A stretch of DNA of 64,000 bases from Erwinia piriflorinigrans CFBP 5888 (GCF_001050515.1 NZ_CAHS01000021.1:124001-188000), one strand, 5' to 3'. Positions 37,588-49,621 are shown, counted from the stretch's first letter. Translations and numbers: made by a program. The notes: generated from the letters alone by a model not told the origin.

Positions 37588-37938
37588 TTATGACGAGGAG
37601 ATATCTCTTTGCAGCCAGTCGCCGCTTTCGATACGCTCCCTGCCCTTCACCGTTCGCTGATAAACGTACAGCCATGCGCTGCCAAAAGGGGTTGAAACCA
37701 GCTCGCGCCGGTACTCCCCACCTTTGGTTCTGAGCGCATCCAGCTCTCCCAAGGTCGAGGCATCAATCCGGTACACCTCACAATGCACCCGCCCATCCCC
37801 CATCACAACCCCAGGGTAATGACCCAAACTGTACAGCGCGTAGCCCTCGATCTGATGATCGCCCAGCCACTGCGCGTTGGTCATCCAGTGACTGTTACCT
37901 TGTTTACGCCGCAGGCTGCCATAGACAATTATTCGCAT
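37588..37938 (-). CDS. ytfP: YtfP, gamma-glutamylcyclotransferase-fold protein
   Basis: A 116-residue protein of the AIG2/GGCT-like fold. The N-terminal IIVYGSLRRKQGNSHWM matches the substrate-binding YGSLR loop, with a further LGHYPGVVMGDGRVHCEVY segment. E. coli YtfP is about 113 residues, and its cellular substrate is not known. It begins two bases after the tamB stop and is the third gene of the tamA-tamB-ytfP operon. Confidence 0.93.
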   Translation of the reverse strand: MRIIVYGSLRRKQGNSHWMTNAQWLGDHQIEGYALYSLGHYPGVVMGDGRVHCEVYRIDASTLGELDALRTKGGEYRRELVSTPFGSAWLYVYQRTVKGRERIESGDWLQRDISSS

Positions 37939-37940
37939 GA

Positions 37941-40900
37941 CTAAAACTCAAACTGATAAAGTAAATCCAGTGCCTGATCAACCCCAGACACCGCTTCCAA
38001 ATAGAGCTTGGGCATCAGGCGATAACGCAGCGTTAATGTCGCCAGTGAATCAAAAATGCCAACACCGTATTTTACCTGTAGACCCGGCAGTACATAGCCG
38101 CTGACCTGCACCTTCTGGCTGTCGCCCACTCCGGTCGTGTCCAGCGCCAGATTACTGACACCAAAGGTCTCGCCGATTTTACCCACAACCTGCCCACTTT
38201 GTGCAAGCCCCAATCCTACCAGGGCGGAGGTTAATGCGTCGCTATCGCTGCCAGAAGCGCCTAATCCCTGCCCGCGCAGCAGATAGGAGAGCGCTTCCTG
38301 CTGAGACTTCGCCGGATCGGAGAAAATTTCAACCTTAGGCTCATCCGCCAGCCCGGTAACACGCACCCCGGCGGTTACATCGTCTTCGGTCGCTTCCGGG
38401 TTACGGATCGCCTCTATATTCAGGTACGGCTGATCGGCAGGGCCGGAGAATTGCAGCTCGCCCTTACGCACGATCAGATCCTGACCATAAGCATGGAAGC
38501 GCCCGGACGGGATATTAATCTGGCCATTAAGCCCCAGGCCGCGTTTGTCCTGCACCATCTTCAGGTCGCCATTCAGCTTCGCCTTCAGGCCAAAAGCGCT
38601 GAGGCGTACATCGTTACCGACATGAATAACCAGATTGCTGTTAATTGGAATAGCGGCAGACTTAGGTGCTATCGGCTTGAGGTTTTTATCCAGCAGCACT
38701 TCGTCAGAAGAAACCCCGACGGCACTGGTCGGGACTTCCTGCACGGTAATGCGCGCCCACGGAATATCGACACGGCCTTCAAGATTAAACAGTTGCGGGG
38801 TCGCGTCAAACACCAGATCCGGCGATACGTCCATGCGCACCATCGGTGGCACGGTGACGCGTATCTTGTCGCCTTTAGCGGCAATACGCGCTCGCCATGC
38901 ATCCAGCTTGCTCCAGTCAGCATTACCATTAAGGGCGATCTGCCCCTGCGAGGTCTGAACCAACCCTTCCAGAGTCGAACTCATGCCGTTAAAGGCCATA
39001 GTCAGATCGGCAGCGGTCAGATCGACCGGCATAAAACTGCCGTCAACATCGACGTTGCGCAGCCCCAACTCACCAAAGACCTGAGGCTTTTGCAGGTTGC
39101 CGCCAAGACGCAGACGTGTATTCAGCTCTCCGGCGATTTTCTCACCCTGCATCAGTGCCGGGTTGAGCATCGCCAGCGACAGACGGGTGATATTGACATT
39201 GCCGGACAGCGTGCGTCGCCCCTGCGGATCGGCAATCTGTACGTTACCGTCAAGCTGACCGTTGTTAGCAATACGGATCAGCCAGTCAAGCTGCGCACGG
39301 CCGTTTTTCAACGCCGCATTGAGGTTCAGCGTATCAAAAGCGATGGGCAGATTATTGCCCTGAACATCCTGATCGATCTTAACCCCGCGTCCCTTCAAGG
39401 CGACACGCCCGACAGGCAGCGCGCCATTGGCGGTCCAGCTGACATCCGCATCACCATTAAATACCCCCGCCAGCTGGGTGGTTTCAGGCATAAACGGTTT
39501 GATCATCGCCAGATCAAAGCGGTTAAGCACCACGCGAGCATGGCCGGAAGGTCCGGCTTCCACCGTCTGTGGCACGCACAGCTCGGCGTTCGGGTTCTGC
39601 CAGCAGTGTGGCCCAATGCTCACCGTCTGTTTCGCGTTAAGATAATCGAGCGCAATGGCACGGGTTAAGCGCCAGTCCCCTACCGGGGTGGCGAAGCGAG
39701 TATTGTTCAGCGTTCCTTGCCAACGCCCGGCTGCGCGGTCAAAAGAGCCATCAAGCGCCAGCTGGCCGGAAACCGGCTCCCCCTGCATATTCAGTTTCAG
39801 CTGGTGCTGTTTTTCCGTGCCGCTGGCGTCAAGCTGCAACAGTTTGATCGCCAGCGTATCCTGCTTCAACTGCTCCACGCGCAGATTGACTTTACCCTGC
39901 ACCTGCTCGCCAGAGCGAATATCGCCGTCCAGCTTGATTCGCCCAATACGCATCGCCTGCCAGCGCAAACCGTTGGCGGTTAAATCCGCCAGCAGCTGCG
40001 GCGTTTTCAGGTCGCCACGAGCACGAATCGTCCCCACCGCAACGCCGCCCAACCCTGGCAGGGCGTTATCGAGATGCCTGGCATCAATATCCGCATCAAG
40101 ATTCAGCTTCTCGCCCAGAGAACCTTTCAGATTGACGTTATTGCGCCCCAGTACCAGTTTTATGCCGGGGATATCCCACTGGTTGTAACTGTTGCCGGAT
40201 AAAGAACCGTCGGCGCTGACGGCATTATTACGCACGTTGCCTTTCAGCTTCATTTCCGGCACACGCATCTGCCAGCTGCCGCCGTACAGACTGCCTCGGG
40301 TGGTGATTTTCCCCTCCAGCTTCGCTGGCCACTCCGGATACTGTTTCGCGGTATTGATACCGGACAGGATCAGTTCGCTGCGCCAGCTGATCGCTTTGCT
40401 CCAGTCAACCAGCGCCGTCAAGTCAGTATTGCCCTGCAATGCCGCCACACGCAGCTTGTCGAGGGAGAACTGTTCAACATTGCCTTTGCCATCCAGCGTC
40501 AACGTGGCTGGCGGGATCCCCTCACCCAGCAAGGCCGCTTTGAGCGACATCACATAATCCGTGGCTTTGCCGTTAAAACTGAAGTTGACATTGTTGGCCT
40601 GGAACTGTGCCGCGCCGTCCAGCGGCCAGCGCAGCTGTGGGCTTTGCAGGCGCATATTGAGCGGCAGGCCGGCAACGGCCAGCTGGCTATCGGCATCAAG
40701 CTGCGCGCGCACCGGGCCAGACATATTGAGCGCCAGTTTGAGCGTATCCCGCAGTCCGCCGTCCAGCGTCATTTTAATCTTCTCGCCTTTGAGCGGATCG
40801 ATGTTGATCGCGCCGTTGAGCGTAAAGTTCATCGGCCAGCGACCGCTGAGCGTCGCCCCGCCCTGCGCGTTGAGCTGCCCCTGGGGAGAATCAACATCAA

Positions 40901-41714
40901 GCGTTTGCAGCTGGAGCTGATTGTGCTCGGTTTTGGCCTTGAGCAGCAGGCGATTAACGGCAATATCGCTGTCACCGGTGATACGCAGCTGCTCGCCGAG
41001 GATCTGTTGCACGTTAACATCAAGCGGTAGGATAAATTCGGGCAGATCGGGCAGCAGCGGTTTGGCAAACAGCGCCTTGAGCGTTTCGCCCAGCGGTGCT
41101 TCATTCGCTGCCGGTTGTTCAATCTTCGGCTGTGCTACCTGTTCGTTGGCGACTTTTGCCGCTTTCGGCAGCGCAACCAGCAGCCCCTGAATATGGGTTG
41201 GGGTGAGCGTCAACGCCCGCTCCTGCCAGTGCAGGCCGCTGGTGAAATCGGCGAGTGAAATGGCGGTATCGTCGATTTTCACGTTAATGTTATGCAGCGC
41301 CAGCCTGCTCAAGGTGAGCGGATACGGCGTGCTGATCTCACCCGTACTGCTCTCCTCTTCCACCGGCGCTTCGGCAGCAGGTGGCATCTGTTTGCTGTCC
41401 ACCACCACATTCACATCTTTCAACGATAAATCGTTAATGCAGAACGCGCTCTGTTTCAGACAGCCGAGGCGCAGCGCAAGATGGAACTCGCCCGCATTCA
41501 CCGTAACACCGGGCATTTCATAGCTGACGCCTTTAAGAGTCAGGTTACGCCAGCCACCGTCCACCTGTTGAATACCCAACCCCGGAACCCAGCGGGCCGC
41601 CGAATTCAGCGTCAGATGCAGACCGGTGGTGGTGCCAAGCAAAAAGGCAACGCCACCAAGCAGCAACAGGATAAAAATGAGAATGCCAATCAGGCCCTTT
41701 TTCCACCACTTCAT
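37941..41714 (-). CDS. tamB: TamB, inner-membrane-anchored AsmA-like lipid transport/assembly protein
   Basis: A 1257-residue protein (E. coli 1259). One N-terminal signal anchor ([20 protein letters not shown]) is followed by a very long beta-rich taco-shaped domain. The C-terminal DUF490 domain ends at [13 protein letters not shown], with terminal Phe as in E. coli. With TamA it spans the periplasm, helps insert some outer-membrane proteins, and shares phospholipid transport to the outer membrane with YhdP and YdbH. It overlaps tamA by four bases (ATGA). Confidence 0.96.
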   Translation of the reverse strand: MKWWKKGLIGILIFILLLLGGVAFLLGTTTGLHLTLNSAARWVPGLGIQQVDGGWRNLTLKGVSYEMPGVTVNAGEFHLALRLGCLKQSAFCINDLSLKDVNVVVDSKQMPPAAEAPVEEESSTGEISTPYPLTLSRLALHNINVKIDDTAISLADFTSGLHWQERALTLTPTHIQGLLVALPKAAKVANEQVAQPKIEQPAANEAPLGETLKALFAKPLLPDLPEFILPLDVNVQQILGEQLRITGDSDIAVNRLLLKAKTEHNQLQLQTLDVDSPQGQLNAQGGATLSGRWPMNFTLNGAINIDPLKGEKIKMTLDGGLRDTLKLALNMSGPVRAQLDADSQLAVAGLPLNMRLQSPQLRWPLDGAAQFQANNVNFSFNGKATDYVMSLKAALLGEGIPPATLTLDGKGNVEQFSLDKLRVAALQGNTDLTALVDWSKAISWRSELILSGINTAKQYPEWPAKLEGKITTRGSLYGGSWQMRVPEMKLKGNVRNNAVSADGSLSGNSYNQWDIPGIKLVLGRNNVNLKGSLGEKLNLDADIDARHLDNALPGLGGVAVGTIRARGDLKTPQLLADLTANGLRWQAMRIGRIKLDGDIRSGEQVQGKVNLRVEQLKQDTLAIKLLQLDASGTEKQHQLKLNMQGEPVSGQLALDGSFDRAAGRWQGTLNNTRFATPVGDWRLTRAIALDYLNAKQTVSIGPHCWQNPNAELCVPQTVEAGPSGHARVVLNRFDLAMIKPFMPETTQLAGVFNGDADVSWTANGALPVGRVALKGRGVKIDQDVQGNNLPIAFDTLNLNAALKNGRAQLDWLIRIANNGQLDGNVQIADPQGRRTLSGNVNITRLSLAMLNPALMQGEKIAGELNTRLRLGGNLQKPQVFGELGLRNVDVDGSFMPVDLTAADLTMAFNGMSSTLEGLVQTSQGQIALNGNADWSKLDAWRARIAAKGDKIRVTVPPMVRMDVSPDLVFDATPQLFNLEGRVDIPWARITVQEVPTSAVGVSSDEVLLDKNLKPIAPKSAAIPINSNLVIHVGNDVRLSAFGLKAKLNGDLKMVQDKRGLGLNGQINIPSGRFHAYGQDLIVRKGELQFSGPADQPYLNIEAIRNPEATEDDVTAGVRVTGLADEPKVEIFSDPAKSQQEALSYLLRGQGLGASGSDSDALTSALVGLGLAQSGQVVGKIGETFGVSNLALDTTGVGDSQKVQVSGYVLPGLQVKYGVGIFDSLATLTLRYRLMPKLYLEAVSGVDQALDLLYQFEF

Positions 41715-43462
41715 AGTTCAGGCCCCAATCCAATGTAGAACTGAATATCACGCTTGTCTTGATCGCCAATCGCCCGGGCAATATCGAGTTTTATTGGCCC
41801 CACCGGCGACTGCCAGCGCACGCCAACACCGGCACCGGTCTTCACGTTGCTCTGCTTGATGTCGTTGACCGCTTCACCCGAGTCAATGAACACCGCGCTC
41901 CACCATTTACCCGTGACGTTGTACTGATACTCAAGCGAGCCGGTCGCCAGCTTCGAGGCACCGGTCAATTTGCCATCCTCATCACGCGGTGAGATACCTT
42001 TATACTTGTAGCCGCGAATGCTGCGGTCGCCCCCGGCAAAAAATCGCAGATCCGGCGGTACCTTTTCAAAATTATTGGTTTCAATCCAGCCGAGATTAGC
42101 GCGCGCCACGAAACGATGCTTCTCTTCCAGAGTGCGGATCCACACGTTCTGCGCCTGGATAACCGCGAAGTCGACATCCGATCCCCAGGTGGTATCTGAG
42201 ACATCCAGAGAATAGCGCTGTGAATCGCCCCAGGTCGGCATCAGCCCGCCGCGCGAGCGGGTACGGTTGATACTGACCCCAGGGTAGATCAGCATGGTGG
42301 TATTGGTCACTTTGCCTTGGGTAAAGTGATCCAGACTCCAGCGCAGATTAATGGCGCGCTGCCAGCCACTGGAACTGTCCCAGTAACGCGATGCGGCAAG
42401 AGTAGAGGAGTCGGATTTGGTATCGTTGAGGTCGGTCCTTTTCAAGCCGCCCTGCAACAGGTAATACTGCTCAAGCGGACTTTTGAGGATCGGCATCTTG
42501 TAGCTGAAGTCGAGCTGCTGTTCCGGCGCAGAAATGTTCGCGCTGGTACTGAAACTGTGACCACGATCGTTGACCCAGGGCTTTTTCCACGTGGCTTTAA
42601 CGCGCGGGCCAACGTCCGTTGAGTAGCCGACGCCGGTTTCAATAGTATTCTCGGTGCGCGGCGAAACGAAGCCGTGCAGCGGCAGCACCTTGCTGGCACG
42701 TCCCTTATCAAATTCTGGAACGACCACCACCGAATTAAACCAGCCGGTTGCCGACAGGCGGCGATTCAGTTCAGCCAGATCGCGCGAACTGTAGTTATCG
42801 CCTTTTTTGAAAGGCACCAGGTTATTCAGATATTCATGGCGGATTTGTGAACCAGAGAAACTGACGTCACCAAAGCGATAGCGCTGGCCGCTGTCATAGT
42901 CGATATCCCAGAATGCCTCGCGCCGCTCGACGGACACGCCCAGCTGGCTTTTACGATAATCGGCGTCGAAGTAGCCTTTACGTAACGCCATATTGCTCAG
43001 TGAGCTTTTAAATTTGTCGTAATCGTTGTGATTGAGCACGCTTCCCAGCTTGGGTTTTCCGTCGTTTACCAGCGTGCGGTAATCTTCATCGGTACGCGCG
43101 CCGCCACGCAGGATCACCGTTTCTCCGGCAATTTTAACCGGTTCTCCCGGGGATACTTTTGCCAGCAGCAGGGGGCGTTTACCGCCAGCAGGGGGCGGCA
43201 GCAGATCGAAATCAATCGTTGGCTCGTAATAACCCAGTGCCTTTAGCCCCTCTTTAACCGCCTCGCTGACGCGAGAACGAAAGCGACCATCGGCAGACAC
43301 TTCATCACCGGTGATGGTGGACAAACGCGCTCTGACATTTTTTTCCAACTCACCGGACAGTCCTGTCACCTGCAAACGAACATTCGCCGCCTGCGCAACA
43401 GGGGCGGCGATCAGCAGACAAGACATGCAATACACATGGATTCGTGGCACGCAAACTCCCAT
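41711..43462 (-). CDS. tamA: TamA, BamA-like outer-membrane assembly barrel
   Basis: A 583-residue Omp85 protein (E. coli 577). A signal peptide ends near PVAQA (about residue 25). Three POTRA domains (about 26-265) precede a 16-stranded barrel. The Omp85 motif is [13 protein letters not shown] (about residue 490), and the C-terminal strand ends in IGLGPEL. It is the outer-membrane partner of TamB. In E. coli msrA is divergently placed just upstream; here that position is a 616-base gap. Confidence 0.96.
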   Translation of the reverse strand: MGVCVPRIHVYCMSCLLIAAPVAQAANVRLQVTGLSGELEKNVRARLSTITGDEVSADGRFRSRVSEAVKEGLKALGYYEPTIDFDLLPPPAGGKRPLLLAKVSPGEPVKIAGETVILRGGARTDEDYRTLVNDGKPKLGSVLNHNDYDKFKSSLSNMALRKGYFDADYRKSQLGVSVERREAFWDIDYDSGQRYRFGDVSFSGSQIRHEYLNNLVPFKKGDNYSSRDLAELNRRLSATGWFNSVVVVPEFDKGRASKVLPLHGFVSPRTENTIETGVGYSTDVGPRVKATWKKPWVNDRGHSFSTSANISAPEQQLDFSYKMPILKSPLEQYYLLQGGLKRTDLNDTKSDSSTLAASRYWDSSSGWQRAINLRWSLDHFTQGKVTNTTMLIYPGVSINRTRSRGGLMPTWGDSQRYSLDVSDTTWGSDVDFAVIQAQNVWIRTLEEKHRFVARANLGWIETNNFEKVPPDLRFFAGGDRSIRGYKYKGISPRDEDGKLTGASKLATGSLEYQYNVTGKWWSAVFIDSGEAVNDIKQSNVKTGAGVGVRWQSPVGPIKLDIARAIGDQDKRDIQFYIGLGPEL

Positions 43463-44078
43463 TTTTTATTGCCAGCCCTTAATCCCATAGGCTTAACCTG
43501 ATAAACAATGTCGAAAACCGATGCCACACGGACTTTTTAGCCGAGGACTCGGTACGGCTAGCCAGCTGGCGCTGAACATAGCAAAAGATTTGCTGTTATT
43601 GTGTGCAAAGTCACGGCGCGTTACAACACTGGATTGCAAACGCACGCGATAAACTCCACATCACAAGCATGATGCGTAAGCGCTAAACGCGAGGTTCAGG
43701 CCATCAGCGCACCTGCGGCATGGATAACAGGCAGTATAGTGCAGTGTATCGCGCTATCAGCTTCACACAAGTTGAGCCGTCAAAAACGGCCGAATCACAC
43801 TCTGTTCACTGCCGCAATTGTAAGCGCTCGTCACCACGGCTATAATCTCCGCACGGTCCGCTCCGCGACCTGATACCCTTCTGCTCGGCTATGCGCCGAA
43901 TCGCAGACATTTTTGGCACGGATAGCCCTGAATCGCTGAACTTTCTGATGTGACATCCGCAGATTCGAATTCTGCGCGCTGCCCAGGCCAAAAATGACAA
44001 GTGATTAACCCGGCCCCCTCTGACAGCGCGATCGTCATTCTGATTGCCACAGAGTCCGAGCCTTCATATGGATGTTTT
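43463..44078 (+). promoter_or_regulatory. tamA-paeA intergenic region with paeA promoter and long 5' leader
   Basis: No gene is supported here. A good plus-strand promoter is TTGTAA (43818-43823), a 17-base spacer and TATAAT (43841-43846), so the paeA mRNA would begin near 43853 and carry a leader of about 225 bases. The leader folds into TCGGC-tatgc-GCCGA (43885-43899) and CGCAGA-ttcgaat-TCTGCG (43958-43976), with GCGCTG/CAGCGC arms nearer the start. Confidence 0.6.
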
Positions 44079-45407
44079 ATGTTAGACAGTTTTCTTGTCA
44101 TCGTACTGCTGATTGCGGTTAGCTCATTTTTCTCTCTTTCAGAGATCTCACTGGCGGCCGCACGCAAAATTAAACTCAAGCTGCTGGCCGATGAGGGCAA
44201 TATTAATGCTCAACGCGTACTGAAAATGCAGGAAACTCCCGGCATGTTCTTTACCGTGGTGCAGATTGGCCTGAACGCGGTTGCGATCCTTGGCGGTATC
44301 GTCGGCGATGCGGCGTTTTCTCCCGCTTTTAAAGCGCTGTTTGAACGCATGTTTGATGCTGAAATGGCAGAACGTCTCAGCTTTATCTGTTCCTTCACCC
44401 TGGTGACCAGCCTGTTTATCCTGTTCGCCGACCTGTTTCCCAAGCGCCTCGGGATGATTGCCCCTGAAAGCGTGGCGCTGAAAATCATCAATCCGATGCG
44501 TTTTTGCCTGTTTATCTTCCGTCCGCTGGTGTGGTTCTTTAACGGCGGAGCCAATATCATTTTCCGTCTGTTTAAAATCCCGCTGGTGCGCAAAGACGAT
44601 ATTACCTCTGATGATATCTATGCGGTGGTGGAAGCGGGCGCACTGGCTGGCGTGCTGCGCAAGCAGGAGCATGAACTGATTGAAAACGTGTTCGAGCTGG
44701 AGTCGCGCACCGTGCCTTCCTCCATGACCTCGCGCGAAAACGTGGTGTGGTTTGACCTGCACGAGGATGAAAGCAGTCTTAAAGAGAAGATTGCGCGCCA
44801 TCCACATTCAAAGTTTCTCGTCTGCAATGAAGATATTGACCACATCGTCGGCTATGTGGACTCAAAAGAGCTGCTGCTGCGTGTCTTAGGCAACCAGAGT
44901 ATGGCGTTGAACAGCGGTGTGCAGATCCGCTCGGCGCTTATCGTACCCGATACCCTGACCTTGTCTGAAGCCCTGGAGAGTTTTAAAACCGCCGGAGAAG
45001 ACTTTGCCGTCATCATGAATGAATATGCGCTGGTGGTGGGTATTATCACGCTCAACGATGTGATGACCACGCTAATGGGCGATTTGGTTGGTCAGGGGCT
45101 GGAAGAGCAAATTGTTGCGCGTGATGAGAACTCATGGCTGGTCGAAGGCGGTACGCCGATCGAGGATGTGATGCGTGTGCTACATATTGACGAATTTCCG
45201 CAGTCAGGTAACTACGAGACCATTGGCGGCTTTATGATGTTTATGCTGCGCAAAATCCCGAAACGTACTGACTTCGTTAAACTGCACGGCTACAAGTTCG
45301 AAGTAGTGGATATTGACAGCTATCGCATCGATCAGCTTCTGGTGACGCGCATTGATGCGCGACCAACCGCAGCCGTATTGCCGAAGGATGCCGAAGAGTC
45401 CGCATGA
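44079..45407 (+). CDS. paeA: PaeA (YtfL), CorC/HCC-family polyamine exporter
   Basis: A 442-residue inner-membrane protein (E. coli YtfL about 447). It has an N-terminal DUF21/CNNM transmembrane domain (to about 190), a CBS pair (about 205-335) containing ESRTVPSSMTSRENVVWFDL, and a C-terminal CorC_HlyC domain. The E. coli protein exports cadaverine and putrescine and protects stationary cells. An upstream in-frame ATG at 44001 is rejected because the homologue starts MLDSFLVI. The hairpin at 45426 terminates it, convergent with ytfK. Confidence 0.93.
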   Translation: MLDSFLVIVLLIAVSSFFSLSEISLAAARKIKLKLLADEGNINAQRVLKMQETPGMFFTVVQIGLNAVAILGGIVGDAAFSPAFKALFERMFDAEMAERLSFICSFTLVTSLFILFADLFPKRLGMIAPESVALKIINPMRFCLFIFRPLVWFFNGGANIIFRLFKIPLVRKDDITSDDIYAVVEAGALAGVLRKQEHELIENVFELESRTVPSSMTSRENVVWFDLHEDESSLKEKIARHPHSKFLVCNEDIDHIVGYVDSKELLLRVLGNQSMALNSGVQIRSALIVPDTLTLSEALESFKTAGEDFAVIMNEYALVVGIITLNDVMTTLMGDLVGQGLEEQIVARDENSWLVEGGTPIEDVMRVLHIDEFPQSGNYETIGGFMMFMLRKIPKRTDFVKLHGYKFEVVDIDSYRIDQLLVTRIDARPTAAVLPKDAEESA

Positions 45408-45425
45408 CGGTAGCGGCAAGCCATG

Positions 45426-45451
45426 AAAAAAGGCGCAGATTGCGCCTTTTT
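45426..45451. terminator. bidirectional terminator between paeA and ytfK
   Basis: AGGCGCA-gat-TGCGCCT with an A6 run before and a T5 run after; it serves both convergent genes. Confidence 0.88.
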
Positions 45452-45456
45452 GCTTT

Positions 45457-45663
45457 TTAGTTGAACTCGGTTTGTAGTCGCAAAACCTGTCGGTTCACTT
45501 CTGACATCACGCTGTAGTGTTGTTTGTCTTTAATGCGTGGGATCAGAATCTTACCTTTATCAAATTCAAACGCGCCAACGTCCTTGATGTAGAACCTCCC
45601 CCGAAACAGTGTCTTAACATATTTAGCGACCTGTAATGGATTATATCGCTGGAAGATCTTCAT
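45457..45663 (-). CDS. ytfK: YtfK, stringent-response regulator of SpoT
   Basis: A 68-residue DUF1107 protein, the same length as E. coli YtfK, with [19 protein letters not shown] and [16 protein letters not shown]. In E. coli YtfK tips SpoT toward (p)ppGpp synthesis under phosphate or fatty-acid starvation. An AGGAG lies ten bases before the ATG. I found no convincing Pho box upstream. Confidence 0.93.
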   Translation of the reverse strand: MKIFQRYNPLQVAKYVKTLFRGRFYIKDVGAFEFDKGKILIPRIKDKQHYSVMSEVNRQVLRLQTEFN

Positions 45664-46041
45664 TATCTTGCTACTCCTGAAATATTAACTACGTCTCGTC
45701 GTTGCCAATAGCGGTACGAGTTGATGAAACGCAAAGTACAAAGACTATAGAACATGATTTGCTTGCGATGTTCTAAAAATTGAATTTTTTTACTGTTCTT
45801 ACATATCATGACAGAAGACTCTGTTACATGAGCTTTATTACACAGTATAAACATTCAATAGATAAGGATTTGTGCGCCATGTTGCAAAGATGTCATAGCG
45901 ACAGGCAGCATCATGGACAGTTATTATTGCAGTCGTATGACCGATCGAAGATAGCGGAAAGACTAAAAGGGGATGAGGAGAAAAGCGAAGTGGGCTAACC
46001 GTTACAGAGGATCAGCCCAGTCACGGCGCAAAATGGCAAGA
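45664..46041. other. intergenic region ytfK-cysQ
   Basis: 378 bases with no supported gene. E. coli ytfJ and ytfI, which lie here, are absent. The ytfK promoter must be inside, but no strong boxes or structured elements stand out. A 72-codon open frame (45780-45998) has no ribosome site. Confidence 0.5.
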
Positions 46042-46782
46042 TCAAAAAATCGATACGCGGAACCCCGGATTCAGAAATGACTCACGCGGCGCATAATCGA
46101 GAGGTTTTCCCTGCCAGTCATTGACGTGTGCGCCCGCCGCCATCGCCACCGCGTGGCCAGCACCGGTATCCCAGATATTGGTGGGTCCAAAGCGCGGATA
46201 GAGCTGCGCTTTCCCCTCTGCCACCAGGCAGAATTTTAATGAAGAGCCAATCGCGGTGGTTTGATGATCGCCAAGATGCTTGAGGTAATCTTCCAGTTCG
46301 CTGTCAGCATGTGAACGACTGACCACGACCAACGGCGGTCGCGCATCCTGCACGCGAATGCGGGTTTTATGACCGCCCTCTTCCTTCCAGGCTTTCCCTT
46401 CTGCGGCGTAATACATCACGGCCAGCACCGGCGCATAGACCACGCCCAGCACCGGCTTACCCGCGTTGATGAGCGCGATGTTGACCGTAAATTCCCCGTT
46501 ACGTTTGATAAACTCTTTCGTACCGTCGAGCGGGTCTACCAGCCAGTACTGCTGCCAGCGCTGGCGAACCTCCCAACTCTGCGGATCTTCTTCTGACAGC
46601 ACCGGAATTGTCGGGGTTAACGCCTGTAGTCCAGAGACAATCACTCCGTGCGCCGCGATATCTGCGGCAGTTACCGGGGAATCATCAGATTTTTGCATCA
46701 CATCCAGCGGAGCCTGTCCGTCATACACCTGCATAATGGCATCACCTGCATCACGCGCCAGCTGGCAAATTTTTTCTAACAC
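46042..46782 (-). CDS. cysQ: CysQ, 3'(2'),5'-bisphosphate nucleotidase
   Basis: A 246-residue inositol-monophosphatase-fold enzyme, exactly the E. coli length when the GTG at 46782 is used; GGAGGT lies just upstream. The metal site is seen in [10 protein letters not shown], the [22 protein letters not shown] signature and [16 protein letters not shown]. It hydrolyses PAP from sulfate assimilation to AMP. It diverges from cpdB. Confidence 0.96.
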   Translation of the reverse strand: MLEKICQLARDAGDAIMQVYDGQAPLDVMQKSDDSPVTAADIAAHGVIVSGLQALTPTIPVLSEEDPQSWEVRQRWQQYWLVDPLDGTKEFIKRNGEFTVNIALINAGKPVLGVVYAPVLAVMYYAAEGKAWKEEGGHKTRIRVQDARPPLVVVSRSHADSELEDYLKHLGDHQTTAIGSSLKFCLVAEGKAQLYPRFGPTNIWDTGAGHAVAMAAGAHVNDWQGKPLDYAPRESFLNPGFRVSIF

Positions 46783-47019
46783 GATCCACCTCCTGAATAT
46801 TAGGGTGTTTTCATCAGCATAACGCACCTGTGCAGGCGGAGCACGGGATAACGCTATTTTTCGAATAATCATTAGGTTAACGAGATAAAGCTGAACGTCA
46901 GTACGATTTGATGCGAAATCCCTCGTGCCACATCACATTTTCCTGCGACCATTACATAAATTTTCATCATACTCTGCGAAGGTTAGAGCTGTTTACTGAC
47001 GAACATTAAGGGAGAAAAC

Positions 47020-48954
47020 ATGTTCAGACCCTGCCTCACGCTAAGCGCACTGCTGGTTAGCCACTCGCTGTATGCGGCCACCGTCGATTTCCGCATTATG
47101 GAAACCACTGACCTGCACGCGAATATGATGGACTTTGATTATTACAAAGACAGGCCCACCGATAAGTATGGCCTGGTGCGTACGGCTTCACTGATCAAAA
47201 CAGCACGGCTGCAGGCAACTAACAGCGTGCTCATTGATAATGGCGATGTGATACAGGGCAGCCCGCTGGGTGACTATATGGCGGCGAAAGGGCTGAAAGA
47301 TGGGGAAACTCATCCGGTTTATAAAGCAATGAACTCTCTTGACTACAGCGTGGGCAATCTCGGCAATCACGAATTCAATTATGGTCTGGATTACCTGCAA
47401 AAGGCGATCCACGGCGCACGCTTTCCCTACATCAACGCCAATATCATTGATGTGAAAAGCGGTAAACCGCTGTTTACGCCCTGGCTGATTAAGCCGGTGA
47501 CGGTGCGCGATCGCGAGGGCAAAACCCACACGCTAAAGATCGGTTATATTGGCTTTGCACCGCCACAGATTATGACATGGGATCGGGCTAACCTGAGCGG
47601 TAAAGTCACGGTGGAGGATATCACCGTCGCGGCTCAGAAATGGGTGCCACACATGCGCCAGCAGGGAGCAGACATTATTGTCGCCATCCCGCATTCCGGC
47701 CTGTCCAGTGAACCGTACCACGCGCTGGCGGAGAACTCGGTTTACTATCTCAGCCAGGTGGCCGGGATCGATGCAATCCTGTTTGGCCATGCGCATGCGG
47801 TCTTCCCGAGCAGTGATTTCGCCGCCATAAAAGGGGCAGATATTGCAAAGGGGACGCTGAACGGTATTCCGGCAGTGATGCCCGGTATGTGGGGCGATCA
47901 TCTCGGCATTGTCGACCTGATACTGAATAATGACGCGGGACGCTGGCAGGTGAGCAGCGCACGCGCGGAAGCTCGCCCGGTGTACGATAAGGCGGCTAAG
48001 CGGCCGCTGGCAGCGGAAGATCCCGCACTGGCGGAGATTCTGGCACAGGATCATGCTGCCACGCGCGAATTTGTCAGCCAGCCAATTGGTCAGTCGGCAG
48101 ATGTGATGGCCAGCTACCTGTCGCTGGTTCAGGACGATCCGACGGTGCAAATCGTCAACGATGCCCAGCGCGCCTACGTTGAACACTTTATCCAGGGCGA
48201 TCCCGACTTGGCAAATCTGCCTGTTCTGGCAGCGGCAGCACCATTTAAGGCCGGTGGGCGCAAAAACGATCCGTCCAGCTATGTGGAGGTGGATAAAGGC
48301 CAGCTCACTTTGCGTAATGCTGCCGATCTCTACCTTTATCCCAACACGCTGGTGGTGGTAAAAGTGAGCGGCGAACAGGTCAAACAGTGGCTTGAATGTT
48401 CAGCCGGGCAGTTCAATCAGATCGATAGTCATAGCGGTCAACCGCAATCGCTCATCAACTGGGATTTTCGTACCTACAATTTCGACGTGATTGACGGGGT
48501 GAATTATCGAATTGATGTGACACAGCCTGCGCGCTATGACGCAGAATGTCGGCTGATTGATAGCAAAGCCTCACGTATCCGCGATCTGACCTGGCAAGGT
48601 AAGCCTGTCGACCCGACCGCCACCTTCCTGATTGCCACCAATAACTATCGAGCCTGGGGTGGTCAGTTTGCCGGTACGGGTGAAAAACAGATTGCGTTTG
48701 CCTCACCGGATGAGAATCGATCGATTCTGGCAGGCTATATTGCCGCACAAACCCGCGCACACGGAAATGTTAAGGCTCGGGCAGATAACAACTGGCGTCT
48801 GGCCGCTATTAACAGCAGCGTCCCGCTGGATATTCGTTTTGAAACCTCACCGGGAGAGAAAGCGGCGGAGTTTATACGCAGCCATACGCGTTATCCCTTG
48901 GAATACAAGGGAACAGACCCGATCGGTTTTGCGATTTATCAGCTAAAGCTTTAG
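47020..48954 (+). CDS. cpdB: CpdB, periplasmic 2',3'-cyclic nucleotide phosphodiesterase/3'-nucleotidase
   Basis: A 644-residue calcineurin-like enzyme (E. coli 647). A signal peptide (to about residue 19, SLYA) is followed by the metallophosphatase motifs [46 protein letters not shown] and [12 protein letters not shown]. The 5'-nucleotidase C-terminal domain contains the aromatic substrate site ([15 protein letters not shown]). It turns 2',3'-cyclic nucleotides from RNA decay into nucleosides for uptake. It diverges from cysQ, as in E. coli. Confidence 0.97.
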   Translation: MFRPCLTLSALLVSHSLYAATVDFRIMETTDLHANMMDFDYYKDRPTDKYGLVRTASLIKTARLQATNSVLIDNGDVIQGSPLGDYMAAKGLKDGETHPVYKAMNSLDYSVGNLGNHEFNYGLDYLQKAIHGARFPYINANIIDVKSGKPLFTPWLIKPVTVRDREGKTHTLKIGYIGFAPPQIMTWDRANLSGKVTVEDITVAAQKWVPHMRQQGADIIVAIPHSGLSSEPYHALAENSVYYLSQVAGIDAILFGHAHAVFPSSDFAAIKGADIAKGTLNGIPAVMPGMWGDHLGIVDLILNNDAGRWQVSSARAEARPVYDKAAKRPLAAEDPALAEILAQDHAATREFVSQPIGQSADVMASYLSLVQDDPTVQIVNDAQRAYVEHFIQGDPDLANLPVLAAAAPFKAGGRKNDPSSYVEVDKGQLTLRNAADLYLYPNTLVVVKVSGEQVKQWLECSAGQFNQIDSHSGQPQSLINWDFRTYNFDVIDGVNYRIDVTQPARYDAECRLIDSKASRIRDLTWQGKPVDPTATFLIATNNYRAWGGQFAGTGEKQIAFASPDENRSILAGYIAAQTRAHGNVKARADNNWRLAAINSSVPLDIRFETSPGEKAAEFIRSHTRYPLEYKGTDPIGFAIYQLKL

Positions 48955-48960
48955 CAACAG

Positions 48961-48993
48961 GGCATTCCGGCGATATACGTCGGCCGGAATGCC
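48961..48993. terminator. long hairpin between cpdB and fklB
   Basis: GGCATTCCGGC (48961-48971) pairs perfectly with GCCGGAATGCC (48983-48993) between convergent genes. No T-run follows on either side, so termination here would be imperfect or protein-aided. Confidence 0.55.
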
Positions 48994-49000
48994 TGACATC

Positions 49001-49621
49001 TTACAGGATGTCTAACAGCTCGACTTCAAACACCAGGGTGCTGAAAGGCGGGATGGAGGCACCGGCACCGCGTTCGCCGTAAGCCAGATTATGTGGGATC
49101 ACCAGCTGCCATTTGGAACCGACCGGCATCAGGGTTAATGCTTCGATCCAGCCTGGGATCACGCCGCTAACCGGGAATTCAGCCGGTTCGCCACGCTGTA
49201 CGGAGCTGTCAAACACGCTGCCGTCAATCAGTTTACCGGTGTAGTGCACACGCACACGATCCTGGCGGGATGGGATTGCACCTTCTCCCTGAGTTAACAC
49301 GCTGAACTGCAGCCCGCTCTCCGTGCTGCTGACGCCTTCGCGCTGCGCATTCTCTTCCAGGAACTTCTGACCTTCCACTGCCAGAGCTTTTTGACGCTCC
49401 TGACGAACGGCTTCGGCACGTTCGTGTACTTCACGCAGGGCGCGGTGAACCACATCAACAGGTACCGTCGGGGCGTTCCCTTCAAGCGCATCGCGCAGGC
49501 CCGCCAGCAGAGCGTCAGGCTGCAAACCCTGCAAACCAGACTCCTGCAACTGCTGGCCGACCTGTAAACCGATACCGTAACTTGCTTGCGCTTCTACGCT
49601 GTCAAAAGAAGGGGTTGTCAT
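49001..49621 (-). CDS. fklB: FklB, FKBP-type 22-kDa peptidyl-prolyl isomerase
   Basis: A 206-residue cytoplasmic FKBP, equal to E. coli FklB. An N-terminal helical dimerisation domain (residues 1-90, starting [18 protein letters not shown]) is followed by the FKBP domain with [28 protein letters not shown] and [14 protein letters not shown]. The start at 49621 has AAAGGA upstream; the longer in-frame extension is rejected. It speeds prolyl isomerisation. Confidence 0.96.
   Translation of the reverse strand: MTTPSFDSVEAQASYGIGLQVGQQLQESGLQGLQPDALLAGLRDALEGNAPTVPVDVVHRALREVHERAEAVRQERQKALAVEGQKFLEENAQREGVSSTESGLQFSVLTQGEGAIPSRQDRVRVHYTGKLIDGSVFDSSVQRGEPAEFPVSGVIPGWIEALTLMPVGSKWQLVIPHNLAYGERGAGASIPPFSTLVFEVELLDIL

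Noticed and set aside
38451-39668. 405-codon plus-strand open frame
   Set aside because: It is the antisense of tamB, whose protein is intact and recognisable; long antisense frames are common in GC-rich genes.
43940-43990. T-arm-like GCAGA-TTCGAAT-TCTGC suggesting a tRNA
   Set aside because: No complementary acceptor arm, D-arm or anticodon arm lies at the required distance upstream; treated as a simple hairpin in the paeA leader.
45664-45910. Possible Pho box upstream of ytfK
   Set aside because: TGTC-type blocks are present, but none repeats at the required 11-base period.
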